The notes under the pieces are model-generated. The model did not search any database, was not told the origin of the DNA, and saw only the letters and a program-made list of their open reading frames with translations. The translations under genes and the position numbers were made by a program. From the NCBI GenBank assembly GCA_963808545.1, contig CAWEGB010000014.1:62001-126000 (forward strand): a DNA stretch of 64,000 bases, in the 5' to 3' direction. The stretch comes from JACVRW01 sp963808545. GTDB taxonomy: Bacteria > Actinomycetota > Thermoleophilia > Solirubrobacterales > Thermoleophilaceae. Shown piece after piece: positions 34,270 through 43,424 of the stretch (position 1 is the first letter of the stretch; every line of letters starts with the position of its first letter).

Positions 34270-35742
34270 CTAGAAACCGAGTTTTCCGGGGTTCATGATC
34301 CCGTTGGGATCGAGCGCAGCCTTGATCTGCCGAAGCGTTCCCAGCGCCGCGCCGTGCTGACGCTCCATGTACGGCGCGAGCTTCATCCCCACGCCGTGGT
34401 GGTCGTTCATCACTCCGCCCGCGGCGAAGGCCGCCTCGAGGCCCTCCTCCCAGATGCGGTCGTGGAGCGCCACCGCCTCGGGTCCGCCTCCGCCGTCGGG
34501 GACGACGAAACGGGCGTAGATCATGGTGCCCCACGCGTACCAGTGCGAGAAGTGCATGCGCAGCTGGAGGTCCGTCTCGGCGAAGGGCTCCTTGACCGCC
34601 GCGCGCAGGGCGTCATAGACCGCCTCGATGCGGCTGTAGGTGGCCACCACGTCGATCGTGCCCCACACCGAGGGCAGCTCGGGCTGATGAGGGGGGTGGT
34701 AGAAGTCGTAGCGCCGGTCCCACCAGATCCGGCCGAGCTCCGGGTCGAGCTCCTCGGCCCCGGCCTCGCGGGCGATGTTCAGGGTCGCGTTCTGCTCGGC
34801 CTCGGCAATGCCGGCGTCGGTGCCCTCGAAGGCGAGCACGGTGCAGACGCCGTCGAGCTCCTGCTTGACCACCGGTGAGAAGGCGAGCCGCGTGGCCTCG
34901 TCGTCGTACATGCGCACCACCGAGGGGCGCGCGCCGGCGGCGAGGGCACGGCGGATCGACTCCACCCCGGATCCGATGTCGGAGAAGCGGACGGTGGCGA
35001 ACAGCCGCGTGGACGGAAGGGGCACGATCTGCAGGGTCACCTGCGTGATCACGCCCAGCGTGCCCTCCGAGCCGACGAACAGCTGCGTGAGCTCGGGTCC
35101 CACGGCATGGCGGGGCACCTCCACCGTTCCGATCACCTGACCGCCGGGCAGCGCGACCCGCATCGAGAGCACCAGGTCCTCGATCTTTCCGTAGCGCGTG
35201 GAGAGCACCCCCGAGCCGCGGGCGGCCACGTAGCCGCCGACGGTGGCCCACTCCGACGAGGCGGGGTAGTGGGGCAGCATCAGCCCACGCTCGTTCAGCT
35301 CTGCCTCGAGCCGGTTGCCGTTGACCCCGGCCTCACAGGTGACGGTGAGCGAGTGCTCGTCGATCTCGAGGATCCGGTCGAGCCGGGTGAGGTCGATCAC
35401 CACGCCACCGTGGGTCGGCACCGAGCCGCCCTGCGTTCCCGAGCCGCCGCCCCACGCCACAACGGGGACCCGGCGGGCGTCGGCCAGACGGAGCACGGTG
35501 GCCACGCCGCTCTCGTCGTGCGGCGTGACCACCAGATCGGGGCGCCCCAGCGGGGTGCCCACGGCGCTCGCATGGAGGGCCATCCAGTAGGTGTCGGCGG
35601 TGTAGGCGTCGAGGCGCTCGGGGGCGGAGCTGACCACGCTCTCGCCCAGCTCGGCAGCCAACTCGGAGCGAAGGGCGTCGACGGTGGCCGGATCGGCTCC
35701 GGGCGTTCCGTACTCGGTTGGCAGCGGGCTACCCGACGTCAC
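34270..35742 (-). CDS. FAD-linked oxidase (FAD_binding_4/lactate-alkylglycerone type)
   Basis: A 490-residue flavoprotein of the PCMH/vanillyl-alcohol-oxidase fold. The FAD domain shows PDLVVTPHDESGVATVLRLA, VVAWGGGSGTQGGSVP and EWATVGGYVAARGSG; the C-terminal FAD-oxidase_C part ends LDPNGIMNPGKLGF. Relatives are glycolate/D-lactate dehydrogenases and alkylglycerone-phosphate synthase, so it probably oxidises a hydroxy acid or polyol. I chose GTG 35742 because AAGGAG lies 4-5 bp upstream; an ATG at 35778 is weaker. It heads the reverse-strand catabolic operon (FAD oxidase, TIM barrel, Tm-1, creatininase, DeoR). Confidence 0.9.
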   Translation of the reverse strand: MTSGSPLPTEYGTPGADPATVDALRSELAAELGESVVSSAPERLDAYTADTYWMALHASAVGTPLGRPDLVVTPHDESGVATVLRLADARRVPVVAWGGGSGTQGGSVPTHGGVVIDLTRLDRILEIDEHSLTVTCEAGVNGNRLEAELNERGLMLPHYPASSEWATVGGYVAARGSGVLSTRYGKIEDLVLSMRVALPGGQVIGTVEVPRHAVGPELTQLFVGSEGTLGVITQVTLQIVPLPSTRLFATVRFSDIGSGVESIRRALAAGARPSVVRMYDDEATRLAFSPVVKQELDGVCTVLAFEGTDAGIAEAEQNATLNIAREAGAEELDPELGRIWWDRRYDFYHPPHQPELPSVWGTIDVVATYSRIEAVYDALRAAVKEPFAETDLQLRMHFSHWYAWGTMIYARFVVPDGGGGPEAVALHDRIWEEGLEAAFAAGGVMNDHHGVGMKLAPYMERQHGAALGTLRQIKAALDPNGIMNPGKLGF

Positions 35743-35791
35743 GCAACTCCTTAGGGCCAGGTTAACAAAAGCCGTCATGCCCTTTCAGGAC

Positions 35792-35838
35792 TTGACAACG
35801 AACTCTGCATGAGTTTTCAATACGTGTCAAGCATGCTT
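35792..35838. promoter_or_regulatory. divergent control region of the catabolic island: inverted TTGACA elements and palindromes
   Basis: CTTGACA (35792-35798) and TGTCAAG (35825-35831) are perfect inverted copies, giving back-to-back -35-like hexamers. Between them lies AACTC-TGCAT-GAGTT (35802-35816), a perfect interrupted palindrome, and overlapping the right arm is CAAGCATGCTTG (35828-35839), a perfect 12-bp palindrome. On the plus strand TTCAAT (35817-35822) is 18 bp from TTGACA. This is the likely shared promoter/operator for the reverse catabolic operon and the forward ABC operon; the protein binding it may be the DeoR factor. Confidence 0.45.
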
Positions 35839-35868
35839 GTACCGCTGCGACGTAACCAGGCCGCGGCC

Positions 35869-36062
35869 GTTGATCCGTCGGCCGAGACCCTGTCCATCGA
35901 CGGCTCGGCACAGATGTATCTCCGCGACCCCGCGGGCAACCTCGGCGAGGTCGACCGCCGGATGCCTCGACACTGGACCATGAGGTCGTGGGGGAAATCG
36001 CTCTCCTCGCCGACGAGCGCCCCCAGAGCGACGAGGCGCGGCTCAGGCCGCCCGGACATTGT
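35869..36062 (+). pseudogene. relic of a VOC (glyoxalase/extradiol dioxygenase-like) gene
   Basis: The gap between the promoter region and livH encodes the tail of a VOC protein in two frames. In frame one (to about 35955) it reads SAQMYLRDPAGNLGEVD, the C-terminal VOC motif with its metal-ligand Glu. One missing base then shifts it; frame two continues PDASTLDHEVVGEIALLADERPQSDEAR, the expected family C-terminus. Only about the last 65 residues remain, and nothing recognisable precedes them. The second frame runs open into livH, which is why a longer livH start is possible on paper. Confidence 0.6.
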
Positions 36063-36083
36063 CTTGCGCTTGAATGCGGGGCG

Positions 36084-37166
36084 GTGTTAGTTACGCCCAG
36101 CTCGGCTTCGACGAGTGTGTCCCTGCGGAGGGCGCTGCGGATCACGGGTCTGGTGCTGCTTGCCCTGGTCATCGCGTTCCCGATCGTCTGGGTCCTGTTC
36201 ATCGCGTCGGACACGACCTTCGGCCCGGCCATCGACGACCCCAAGAACTTCCTCATCACGCTCCTCAACGGCGTCACCGCGGCGGCGCTGTACTTCATCG
36301 TCGCCAGCGGCTTCACCCTCATCTTCGGGCTCATGCGCGTGGTGAACATGGCCCACGGCGCGTTCTTCCTGCTCGGTGGCTATATCGCTCTGGAGCTGCA
36401 GCGGAATTCCGTCTCGGGCGGGGACTCGGCGCTCGGGATCTCCAGCGCCCAGGTCGGCTTCATGAACTGGTTCCTTCCGCTGATGGCTGCGGGTCTCATC
36501 GTGGGCGGAGTCGGTCTGCTGATGCAGCAGGCCTTCCTGCGCTGGAACCAGGGGCAGGAACTGCGCCAGGCGCTCATCACGATCGCGGTCTCGATCATCG
36601 CCGCCGACCAGATGCTTGCCCACTTCGGCGGCGTGGCGAAGGACATCTCCTGGCCGCGGACCTTCGACAAGTTCGTGAACCTGCAGGTCGCGGGGGTGGA
36701 GTACACGCTCACGCGCATCGTGATCCTCGGCGTAGGCCTGCTCATCGGCGGAGCGCTGTGGTTCTGGCTCAAGCGCACCCGCACCGGGATGGTGATCCGG
36801 GCGGGCGTCGACGACCGCGACATGGTCTCCGCCCTCGGCGTGAACATCCAGCTGACGTTCGCCATCGCCTTCTTCATCGGGTCGGCGCTGGCCGGCATCG
36901 GAGGCGCCATGGGCGGGTCGTTCGCCAGCCTGGCCCCCGGAGTCGACGGGCTGTGGCTTCTCAACTCGCTGGTGGTCGTGATCATCGGCGGCATGGGGTC
37001 ACTGGGAGGAGCCGCCATCGGGGCGCTGCTGCTGGGGCTGACCACCAACTTCGCCGCCGCCTACCTCCCGTCCGACTACACCTTCTACTCGATCATCTTC
37101 ACGTTCGTGCTGCTGGCGGTCGTGCTCGCCGCACGGCCGCTCGGGCTGTTCGGCCGGCCCGCATGA
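36084..37166 (+). CDS. livH: branched-chain amino acid-type ABC transporter permease (LivH family)
   Basis: A 360-residue inner-membrane permease with about eight hydrophobic segments. Family marks are FLITLLNGVTAAALYFIVASGFTLIFGLMRVVNMAHGAFFLLGGY and GSFASLAPGVDGLWLLNSLVVVIIGGMGSLGGAAIGALLLG. With LivM it forms the channel of an importer whose substrates range from branched amino acids to amides, urea and aromatic or polyol compounds. The start is uncertain: GTG 36084 is used; GTG 36117 would begin at SLRRALRI. The stop overlaps the livM ATG. Confidence 0.9.
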   Translation: MLVTPSSASTSVSLRRALRITGLVLLALVIAFPIVWVLFIASDTTFGPAIDDPKNFLITLLNGVTAAALYFIVASGFTLIFGLMRVVNMAHGAFFLLGGYIALELQRNSVSGGDSALGISSAQVGFMNWFLPLMAAGLIVGGVGLLMQQAFLRWNQGQELRQALITIAVSIIAADQMLAHFGGVAKDISWPRTFDKFVNLQVAGVEYTLTRIVILGVGLLIGGALWFWLKRTRTGMVIRAGVDDRDMVSALGVNIQLTFAIAFFIGSALAGIGGAMGGSFASLAPGVDGLWLLNSLVVVIIGGMGSLGGAAIGALLLGLTTNFAAAYLPSDYTFYSIIFTFVLLAVVLAARPLGLFGRPA

Positions 37167-38237
37167 GCGCTGCACGGAGCTCCCGCATCACCCCCGACCG
37201 CGCGGTCGGGATCCTGCTCGTGGCGCTCGCGCTGCTCGCACCGCTCATCGTCAGCGAGTACTGGGTGTCCACGCTGCTGACCCAGACGATGTTCCTGGGA
37301 ATCGTCGCCGCCAGCCTCATCTTCCTCTCGGCCGACGGCGGGATGGTGTCGCTCGCCCAGGTGGCGATCTACGGCATCGCGGGGTTCGCGCTGGGCAACC
37401 TCACGACCTCCGGCAACACCAAGGGCCTGAACCTCGGTTGGGAGCCCGTGCCCGGCATCCTGGTCGCCATCGCCATCGCGGTCGTCGTCGCCTTCATCTT
37501 CGGCCTCCTGGCCAGCCGCAGCTACGGCATCTACTTCCTCATGATCACGCTCGTCTTCTCGGTGATCGCCAACCTCTTCTTCGGGCAGGTGACGAGCGTG
37601 TCGGGCTTCGGCGGGATCAGCGGGATCCCCATCCCCGGCTTCCTCGACCGCACCGTCCACCCTGACCGCCTCTACTTCGCGACGCTGCTCGTGGCGGCGC
37701 TCGTCTACATCGGGTTGCGGTACGTTGCGCGCACCCCGTTCGGGCTGACGTTGCAGGGAATTCGCGACGACCCGGTGCGGATGCGCTCGCTGGGCTACAG
37801 GGTCACGTTGCACCGCCTGCTCGCGTTCACCCTCGCGGGCTTCGTCGCGGCGATCGCCGGGATTCTCTTCGTGTGGTGGAACGCGCAGATCGCGCCGTCG
37901 ACCATCGACCTCACCGCAACGATCGATGTGCTCCTGATCGCTGTGATCGGGGGGATGTTCCGGCTCGAGGGGGCGTGGATCGGAGCCTTCGTATACGTCG
38001 CTGATCAACAACTACGCGCAGGACGTCGGCTTTATGTCCGACCGGTTTCAGACGCTGATCGGGGTGATCTTCCTGATCATCGTGCTTGTGTCCCCCGACG
38101 GGCTGGTCGGCCTGTGGGAGCGTACCGTCGGGCGGCTGCGCGGTCCGTCCAGCCCGGGGACGACGACCGGGGAAGGAGGTTCGGCCGGCGCTGTGCCGGC
38201 AGGTGAGCGTGGAGCATCGACGCTCACGGGCTCGTAG
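37163..38237 (+). pseudogene. livM: branched-chain amino acid-type ABC permease (LivM family) with a 3' frameshift
   Basis: Residues 1-280 are a normal LivM permease: TMFLGIVAASLIFLSADGGMVSLAQVAIYGIAGF, ASRSYGIYFLMITLVFSVIANLFFGQVT and GIRDDPVRMRSLGY. At GAWIGAFVYV the frame breaks: one extra base near 37999-38001 (gtc-G-ctgatc). The proper ending LINNYAQDVGFMSDRFQTLIGVIFLIIVLVSPDGLVGLWER continues in another frame to a stop at 38237, while the first frame stops at 38206 in Arg-rich nonsense. The break removes the last membrane helix. The rest of the transporter is intact, so a sequence error or a recent mutation is possible. Confidence 0.85.
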
Positions 38238-38286
38238 AACGACACCGCCGGGGCATGGGTCCACGGCAAGAGGAGGAGAGAAGTCA

Positions 38287-39783
38287 ATGGCAGAGGTAAG
38301 GAAAAGGAGGCGCGGCCTGATGTGGTTTGCGCTTCTTCTGGGCATCGCGGCGCTCGCCTTCGCGGGCTGCGGTGATGACGATGACGAGGACAGTGGTGGC
38401 GGCGGCGGTGGCGCCTCCGAGGAGGCAGCGCCGACCACGGAGGCGCCCCCGGGCTACGCCCCGGTCAAGCAGGAGACGGGCGGCAGCAAGTCGCCCATCA
38501 AGGTTGCGGTGCTCTCCGAGTGCAAGGGCGCGTTCGGCACGTTCGACAACCAGAACATGGCCGGCGCCGTCTCGGCGTTGGCCCAGTTCGCCGGCGCCAA
38601 GCCGAAGAACCCGGACAAGCCGCGCGACGGATGGACCGGCGGCGCGATCAACGGGCACCCGCTCGAGCTCGTGGGCGTCGGATGCGGCGACGACACATCC
38701 GGCACGGCCATCAAGGAGACGCGGCGGCTGATGGAACAGGAGGGCGCGGACGTCATGATCGGCCCGCTCTCGGGCGACGAGTCGATCGCGGTGGCCAACT
38801 ACGCCAAGCAGCACCCGGACAAGACGTTCGTCAACGGTGCGGCCGGCGCGCAGGACACCACGCTCAAGGTGCGGGCGCCGAACTTCGCCCGCTTCAACGG
38901 TGACGGCGCGCAGTTCAACGCCGGCCTGGGCGACCTGGCCTACAACAAGCTCGGTTGGAAGACGGCGGCCGTGATCGGCGACGACTACAGCTTCGGCTGG
39001 ACGTCGATGGCCGGCTTCATCTCGGAGTTCTGCGCGGCCGGAGGACAGGTGACCAAGCGGGTCTTCCCGCCGCTGAACACGACGGACTACTCGTCCTTCG
39101 CGCAGCAGCTGCCGGACGACGTCGACGGTACGTTCGTCGCCGTCGGCGGCGCGGGGCTGATCCCGTTCCTGAAGGCCTACGAGCAGGCCAAGGGGCCGAT
39201 CGATGCCAAGAAGTTCCTGGGCAACGTGTTCTGGGGCACCCCGTCGCAGTTCGAGCAGCTCGGCCCGCGGGTCGCGGGTGTGTACGCCGGCGGTGCCGGC
39301 ACGGCGGGCGATCTGGACACGCCGGAGGCCCAGTACTACGCCAACCAGATCATCGGCAAGTGGTTCAAGGAGATCCCGCCCGGTGGCGAATCAGCGCCGC
39401 AGGCGGCCAGCGTGTTCACCTACAGCTTCTTCGTGAACACCTGGGGGCTGATCGAGGCGCTCAAGGAGGTCGGGGGCGACATCTCCGGCGACCAGAAGAA
39501 ACTGCAGGACGCGCTGGCGCAGATTTCGCTGAACGCTCCGTACGGCAAGATCACGCTCGACGAGAACCGCCAGGCGATCACCGACCAGTACTACCTGCAG
39601 CTGGTCGAGGGCGATCAGGGGCTGGCCACGAAGACCGTGGGCAGCGTGCCGGACGTGGACCAGACGTTCGGGGGCACGTTCAGCGATAACAGCCCGGCGC
39701 CCGGACGGACCTACCCGCCCTGCGAGAAGCGGGACATCCCGTGGCTCGGCAAGACCGAGAAGCCGAAGGTCATCGGGGGCTAG
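38287..39783 (+). CDS. ABC transporter substrate-binding lipoprotein (branched-chain amino acid family)
   Basis: A 498-residue periplasmic-binding-type lipoprotein. It has a basic N-terminus, a hydrophobic stretch and a lipobox AFAGC with Cys28, followed by an acidic, Gly- and Pro-rich linker (residues ~30-60). The Leu/Ile/Val-binding fold follows, with SPIKVAVLSECKGAFGTFD, VMIGPLSGDESIAVANYAK, NGAAGAQDTTLK and GVYAGGAGTAGDLDT. It captures the substrate for the LivHMGF importer; the neighbouring genes argue for a carbohydrate-like or polyol ligand rather than an amino acid. The ATG has an AGGAGGAG ribosome site. Confidence 0.93.
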   Translation: MAEVRKRRRGLMWFALLLGIAALAFAGCGDDDDEDSGGGGGGASEEAAPTTEAPPGYAPVKQETGGSKSPIKVAVLSECKGAFGTFDNQNMAGAVSALAQFAGAKPKNPDKPRDGWTGGAINGHPLELVGVGCGDDTSGTAIKETRRLMEQEGADVMIGPLSGDESIAVANYAKQHPDKTFVNGAAGAQDTTLKVRAPNFARFNGDGAQFNAGLGDLAYNKLGWKTAAVIGDDYSFGWTSMAGFISEFCAAGGQVTKRVFPPLNTTDYSSFAQQLPDDVDGTFVAVGGAGLIPFLKAYEQAKGPIDAKKFLGNVFWGTPSQFEQLGPRVAGVYAGGAGTAGDLDTPEAQYYANQIIGKWFKEIPPGGESAPQAASVFTYSFFVNTWGLIEALKEVGGDISGDQKKLQDALAQISLNAPYGKITLDENRQAITDQYYLQLVEGDQGLATKTVGSVPDVDQTFGGTFSDNSPAPGRTYPPCEKRDIPWLGKTEKPKVIGG

Positions 39784-39790
39784 GGGGTCC

Positions 39791-40575
<785 letters not shown>

Positions 40576-40579
<4 letters not shown>

Positions 40580-41364
40580 GCGCGGCGGCCGAGAGCGAAG
40601 GCAGGGCCGCCCCGCACGTCGACGTCGACGTCGACGTCGAGATCGATCCTGACGACGGCCCCCTGCTCGAGGTCTCGGACCTGGACGCGTTCTACGGCCC
40701 GGCGCATGTGCTGCAGGGCGTGACCTTCACGATGGGGGACGAGCCCGTGGCCATCATCGGCCGCAACGGCATGGGTAAGACGACGCTCTGCAACGCGATC
40801 ATGCAGATCCGACCGGCCACCACCCGCGGCTCCATCCGCTTCCGGGGAGAGGAATGCGTCGGGCGCCCGTCGTACAAGATCGCGGCCTCGGGCATCGGCT
40901 ACGTCCCGCAGGGCCGGCGGCTCTTCGAGTCGCTCACCGTCGACGAGCACCTGCGCATGGTCGCCTCGCGCGGTGAGCGACGCTGGACCCCCGACGCCGT
41001 CTACGAGCTCTTCCCCCGCCTCGCCGAGCGTCGCCGAAACGGCGGCATGCAGCTCTCGGGCGGTGAGCAGCAGATGCTGGCGATCGGGCGGGCGCTACTC
41101 ACCAACCCGCGGCTGCTCGTGATGGACGAGCCGTCCGAAGGGCTCGCGCCGGCCATCATCGAGTCGCTCACCGAGACCTTCCGGCGCCTGAGCGGCGAGG
41201 GGCTCGCAATCCTGGTCGTCGAGCAGAACCTGGCCGTGGCTACGACGCTGGCCGAACGGTTGCTCGTGATGGTGGCGGGCCGCATCTTCACCGAGACCAC
41301 GGCCAGCGAGATCGCGAACGATCCCGACGCCCAGCGCCGCTACCTGGGCGTCGAGAGGGCCTGA
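40576..41364 (+). CDS. livF: ABC transporter ATP-binding protein, LivF type
   Basis: A 262-residue ATPase: Walker A GRNGMGKTT, signature LSGGEQQMLAIGRAL, Walker B LLVMDEPSEGLAP and C-terminal DPDAQRRYLGV. An unusual N-terminal run of alternating Val-Asp (HVDVDVDVEIDPDD) precedes the ATPase core. It is the second ATPase of the importer. TTG start overlapping the livG stop. A damaged livF C-terminus follows at 41560-41757. Confidence 0.95.
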
Positions 41365-41757
41365 TGGCCGCCGAGCCCGTCGTCGTCCTCGTAGGGACGC
41401 TGGACACGGAGGGGCACGAGCTCGAGTACATGTGCGCCCGCGTGCGGGAGGCCGGCGCCGCTCGTCGGCGCGACGATGTTCGGCGTGACCACCCCGGCGG
41501 TCACGCGCACCCGCGAGACCCTGGAGGAGCTGGGCTACGGGATGCTCGTCTTGGCCACGAGCACCGGGGGACGGCGCCGAGGGCAGCGCGCTGTTGGTGG
41601 TCGAGCAGAAGCTCTACCCGCGACTGCGCTCGCCGAGCGCCAGCTCGTGATGGTCGGCGGCCAGATCGCCGCCGAGAGATCCGCCACCGAGCTGCAGGAC
41701 GATCCGGACGCCCAGCGCCACTTCCTGGGCGTCGAGCCAATCGCCACAGAGGAGTAG
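41364..41757 (+). pseudogene. chimeric gene relic: Tm-1/UPF0261 fragments joined to a LivF C-terminus
   Basis: Three pieces are readable. First, VVVLVGTLDTEGHELEYMCARVREAGA (to about 41457) is the N-terminus of a Tm-1/UPF0261 protein. Second, in another frame, PLVGATMFGVTTPAVTRTRETLEELGYGMLVLATSTGG is the middle of the same family; about 180 residues between them are missing. Third, EGSALLVVEQKL, then after a frame change ALAERQLVMVGGQIAAE...DPDAQRHFLGVEP is the C-terminus of a LivF ATPase. The order suggests repeated deletion or recombination between duplicated livF and Tm-1 genes. The ATG overlaps the livF stop. Confidence 0.75.
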
Positions 41758-41760
41758 AGG

Positions 41761-42171
41761 ATGGAAGCCGTAGACGCCGGCTCGAAGCCGGTCCAGTCGT
41801 TCGACTGGGGAGTGATCAAGTGGTTCGTCACGCCCGACGACACCGAGGGCGCGAACCTGACCTTCGGCGAGGTCGTGCTGCTTCCGGGCAAGGGTCACGA
41901 GCGCCACAACCACCCCGAGTCCGAGGAGATCCTCTACGTGCTGGCCGGCGAGGGCGAGCAGATGCTCGACGACGGTGGCGAGAACAGCTTCGCCATCGCT
42001 CCCGGCGACACGATCTACGTGCCCACCGGGATGTTCCACTCGACCGTGAACACCGGCTGGCAACCGTTGCGGCTGCTCGCGCTCTACAACCCGGGCGGCG
42101 CCGAGAAGGCGCTGCGCGACCTGCCGGACTTCCGCGAGGGCGACGGGCCCGACTGGGCTTTGAATTCGTGA
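41761..42171 (+). CDS. cupin domain-containing protein
   Basis: A 136-residue single-domain cupin. Motif 1 is GHERHNHPESEEILYVLAGEGE (His, His, Glu metal ligands) and motif 2 is PGDTIYVPTGMFHSTVNTG (His). It probably binds a divalent metal and acts as an isomerase, epimerase, dioxygenase or sugar-binding protein. ATG 41761 has a GAGGAG-type site in the relic's tail. The stop overlaps the Tm-1 GTG (GTGA), coupling it to the next two genes. Confidence 0.9.
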   Translation: MEAVDAGSKPVQSFDWGVIKWFVTPDDTEGANLTFGEVVLLPGKGHERHNHPESEEILYVLAGEGEQMLDDGGENSFAIAPGDTIYVPTGMFHSTVNTGWQPLRLLALYNPGGAEKALRDLPDFREGDGPDWALNS

Positions 42172-43424
42172 GCCCCACCGTCCTGCTCATCGGCACCCTC
42201 GATACCAAGGGGGCCGAGTACGAGTTCCTGCGCGACCGGCTGCAGGACGCGGGGGTGGACGTGCTGCTGGCCGACGCCGGCACGCTCGATCCGCCGTCGG
42301 TCGAGCCGGACATCAGCCGAGAGGAGCTGGCCGCCGCCGGCGGGGCTGACCTGGCCGCCCTGGCCGAGGCGCGCGACCGGGGCGCCGCGGTGAGCGCGAT
42401 GGCCGCCGCGGCCGGCACGCTCGCGCGGCGCCTGCACGAGGAGGACCGCATCCACGGCGTGCTGGCGGCGGGTGGATCCGGCAACACGGCCATCGCCACC
42501 CAGGCCATGCAGGCCCTGCCGGTGGGCGTACCCAAGCTGATGGTCTCCACGATGGCCGCCGGCGACACCCGCGACTACGTGGGCTCGCGCGACGTGACCA
42601 TGATGGCCTCGGTGGCCGACGTGGCCGGGGTCAACCCGATCTCCGCACGCGTGCTGGCCAACGCCGCCGCGGCCATGGCGGGCATGGTCAACGCGCCTCC
42701 GCCGGGCGTGAGCGAGGACCGGCCGCTCGTGGGGGCCACGATGTTCGGCGTGACCACTCCGTGCCTGACCGTGGCCCGCGAGGAGCTCGAGCGGCTGGGC
42801 TATGAGCCGGTGGTCTTCCACGCCACCGGAGTGGGGGGCGAGTCGATGGAGGGGCTGATCGAGTCGGGCTTCCTGCGCGGCGTGCTCGACGTGACCACCA
42901 CCGAGCTGTGCGACGACCTGGTGGGCGGGGTGCTCTCTGCCGGGCCCGACCGCCTGGAGATGGCCGGCCGGCTGGGGGTGCCCCAGGTGGTGTCGGTCGG
43001 CGCGCTCGACATGGTCAACTTCGGCGCGCGCGACTCGGTGCCCTCCGAGTTCGAGGACCGCAACCTCTACGTGCACAACCCGGTGGTCACGCTGATGCGC
43101 ACCACCAAGGACGAGAACGCCGAGCTGGGTCGTCGCATCGCCCGCAAGCTGTCGGCGGCCGTGGGCCCAACGGCCCTGTTCCTGCCGCTGAAGGGTGTGT
43201 CGATGATCGACGTGGAGGGCCAGCCCTTCCACGACCCGGAGGCCGACGCCGCGCTGTTCGAGGAGCTGCGCAAGGTGGGCGACAACGTCGAGCTGGTGGA
43301 GCTCGATCTCGACGTGAACGATCCGGAGTTCGCGCGCGCGATGGTGGCCAAGCTCGACGAGTACATGCAGGCGTCATGGCCGAAACAGCCGGCTCGGCCG
43401 GCTGTGAAGGTGGTGGTCCTATGA
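42168..43424 (+). CDS. Tm-1/UPF0261 family protein (second copy)
   Basis: A 418-residue Tm-1-like protein with all family blocks: LLIGTLDTKGAEYEFLRDRL, GGSGNTAIATQAMQALPVGVPKLMVSTMAAGDT, VNPISARVLANAAAAMAGM, GATMFGVTTPCLTV, VVFHATGVGGESMEGLIE and VVSVGALDMVNFGA. It keeps the GGSGNTA segment thought to be part of the nucleotide site, whereas the copy at 32104 has GGAEGALLGA there, so the two may differ in activity. GTG start overlapping the cupin stop. The stop overlaps the PEP-hydrolase-like gene (ATGA). Confidence 0.92.
   Translation: MSPTVLLIGTLDTKGAEYEFLRDRLQDAGVDVLLADAGTLDPPSVEPDISREELAAAGGADLAALAEARDRGAAVSAMAAAAGTLARRLHEEDRIHGVLAAGGSGNTAIATQAMQALPVGVPKLMVSTMAAGDTRDYVGSRDVTMMASVADVAGVNPISARVLANAAAAMAGMVNAPPPGVSEDRPLVGATMFGVTTPCLTVAREELERLGYEPVVFHATGVGGESMEGLIESGFLRGVLDVTTTELCDDLVGGVLSAGPDRLEMAGRLGVPQVVSVGALDMVNFGARDSVPSEFEDRNLYVHNPVVTLMRTTKDENAELGRRIARKLSAAVGPTALFLPLKGVSMIDVEGQPFHDPEADAALFEELRKVGDNVELVELDLDVNDPEFARAMVAKLDEYMQASWPKQPARPAVKVVVL

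Noticed and set aside
35988..36083. Longer N-terminus for livH starting at GTG 35988
   Set aside because: The extension translates the C-terminus of a VOC relic (GEIALLADERPQSDEAR), not a permease leader.
41364..43424. One 686-codon frame that reads through the relic, the cupin region and the second Tm-1
   Set aside because: The frame is open but meaningless between about 41460 and 42168, where the cupin is encoded in another frame. The second Tm-1 has its own GTG start overlapping the cupin stop.
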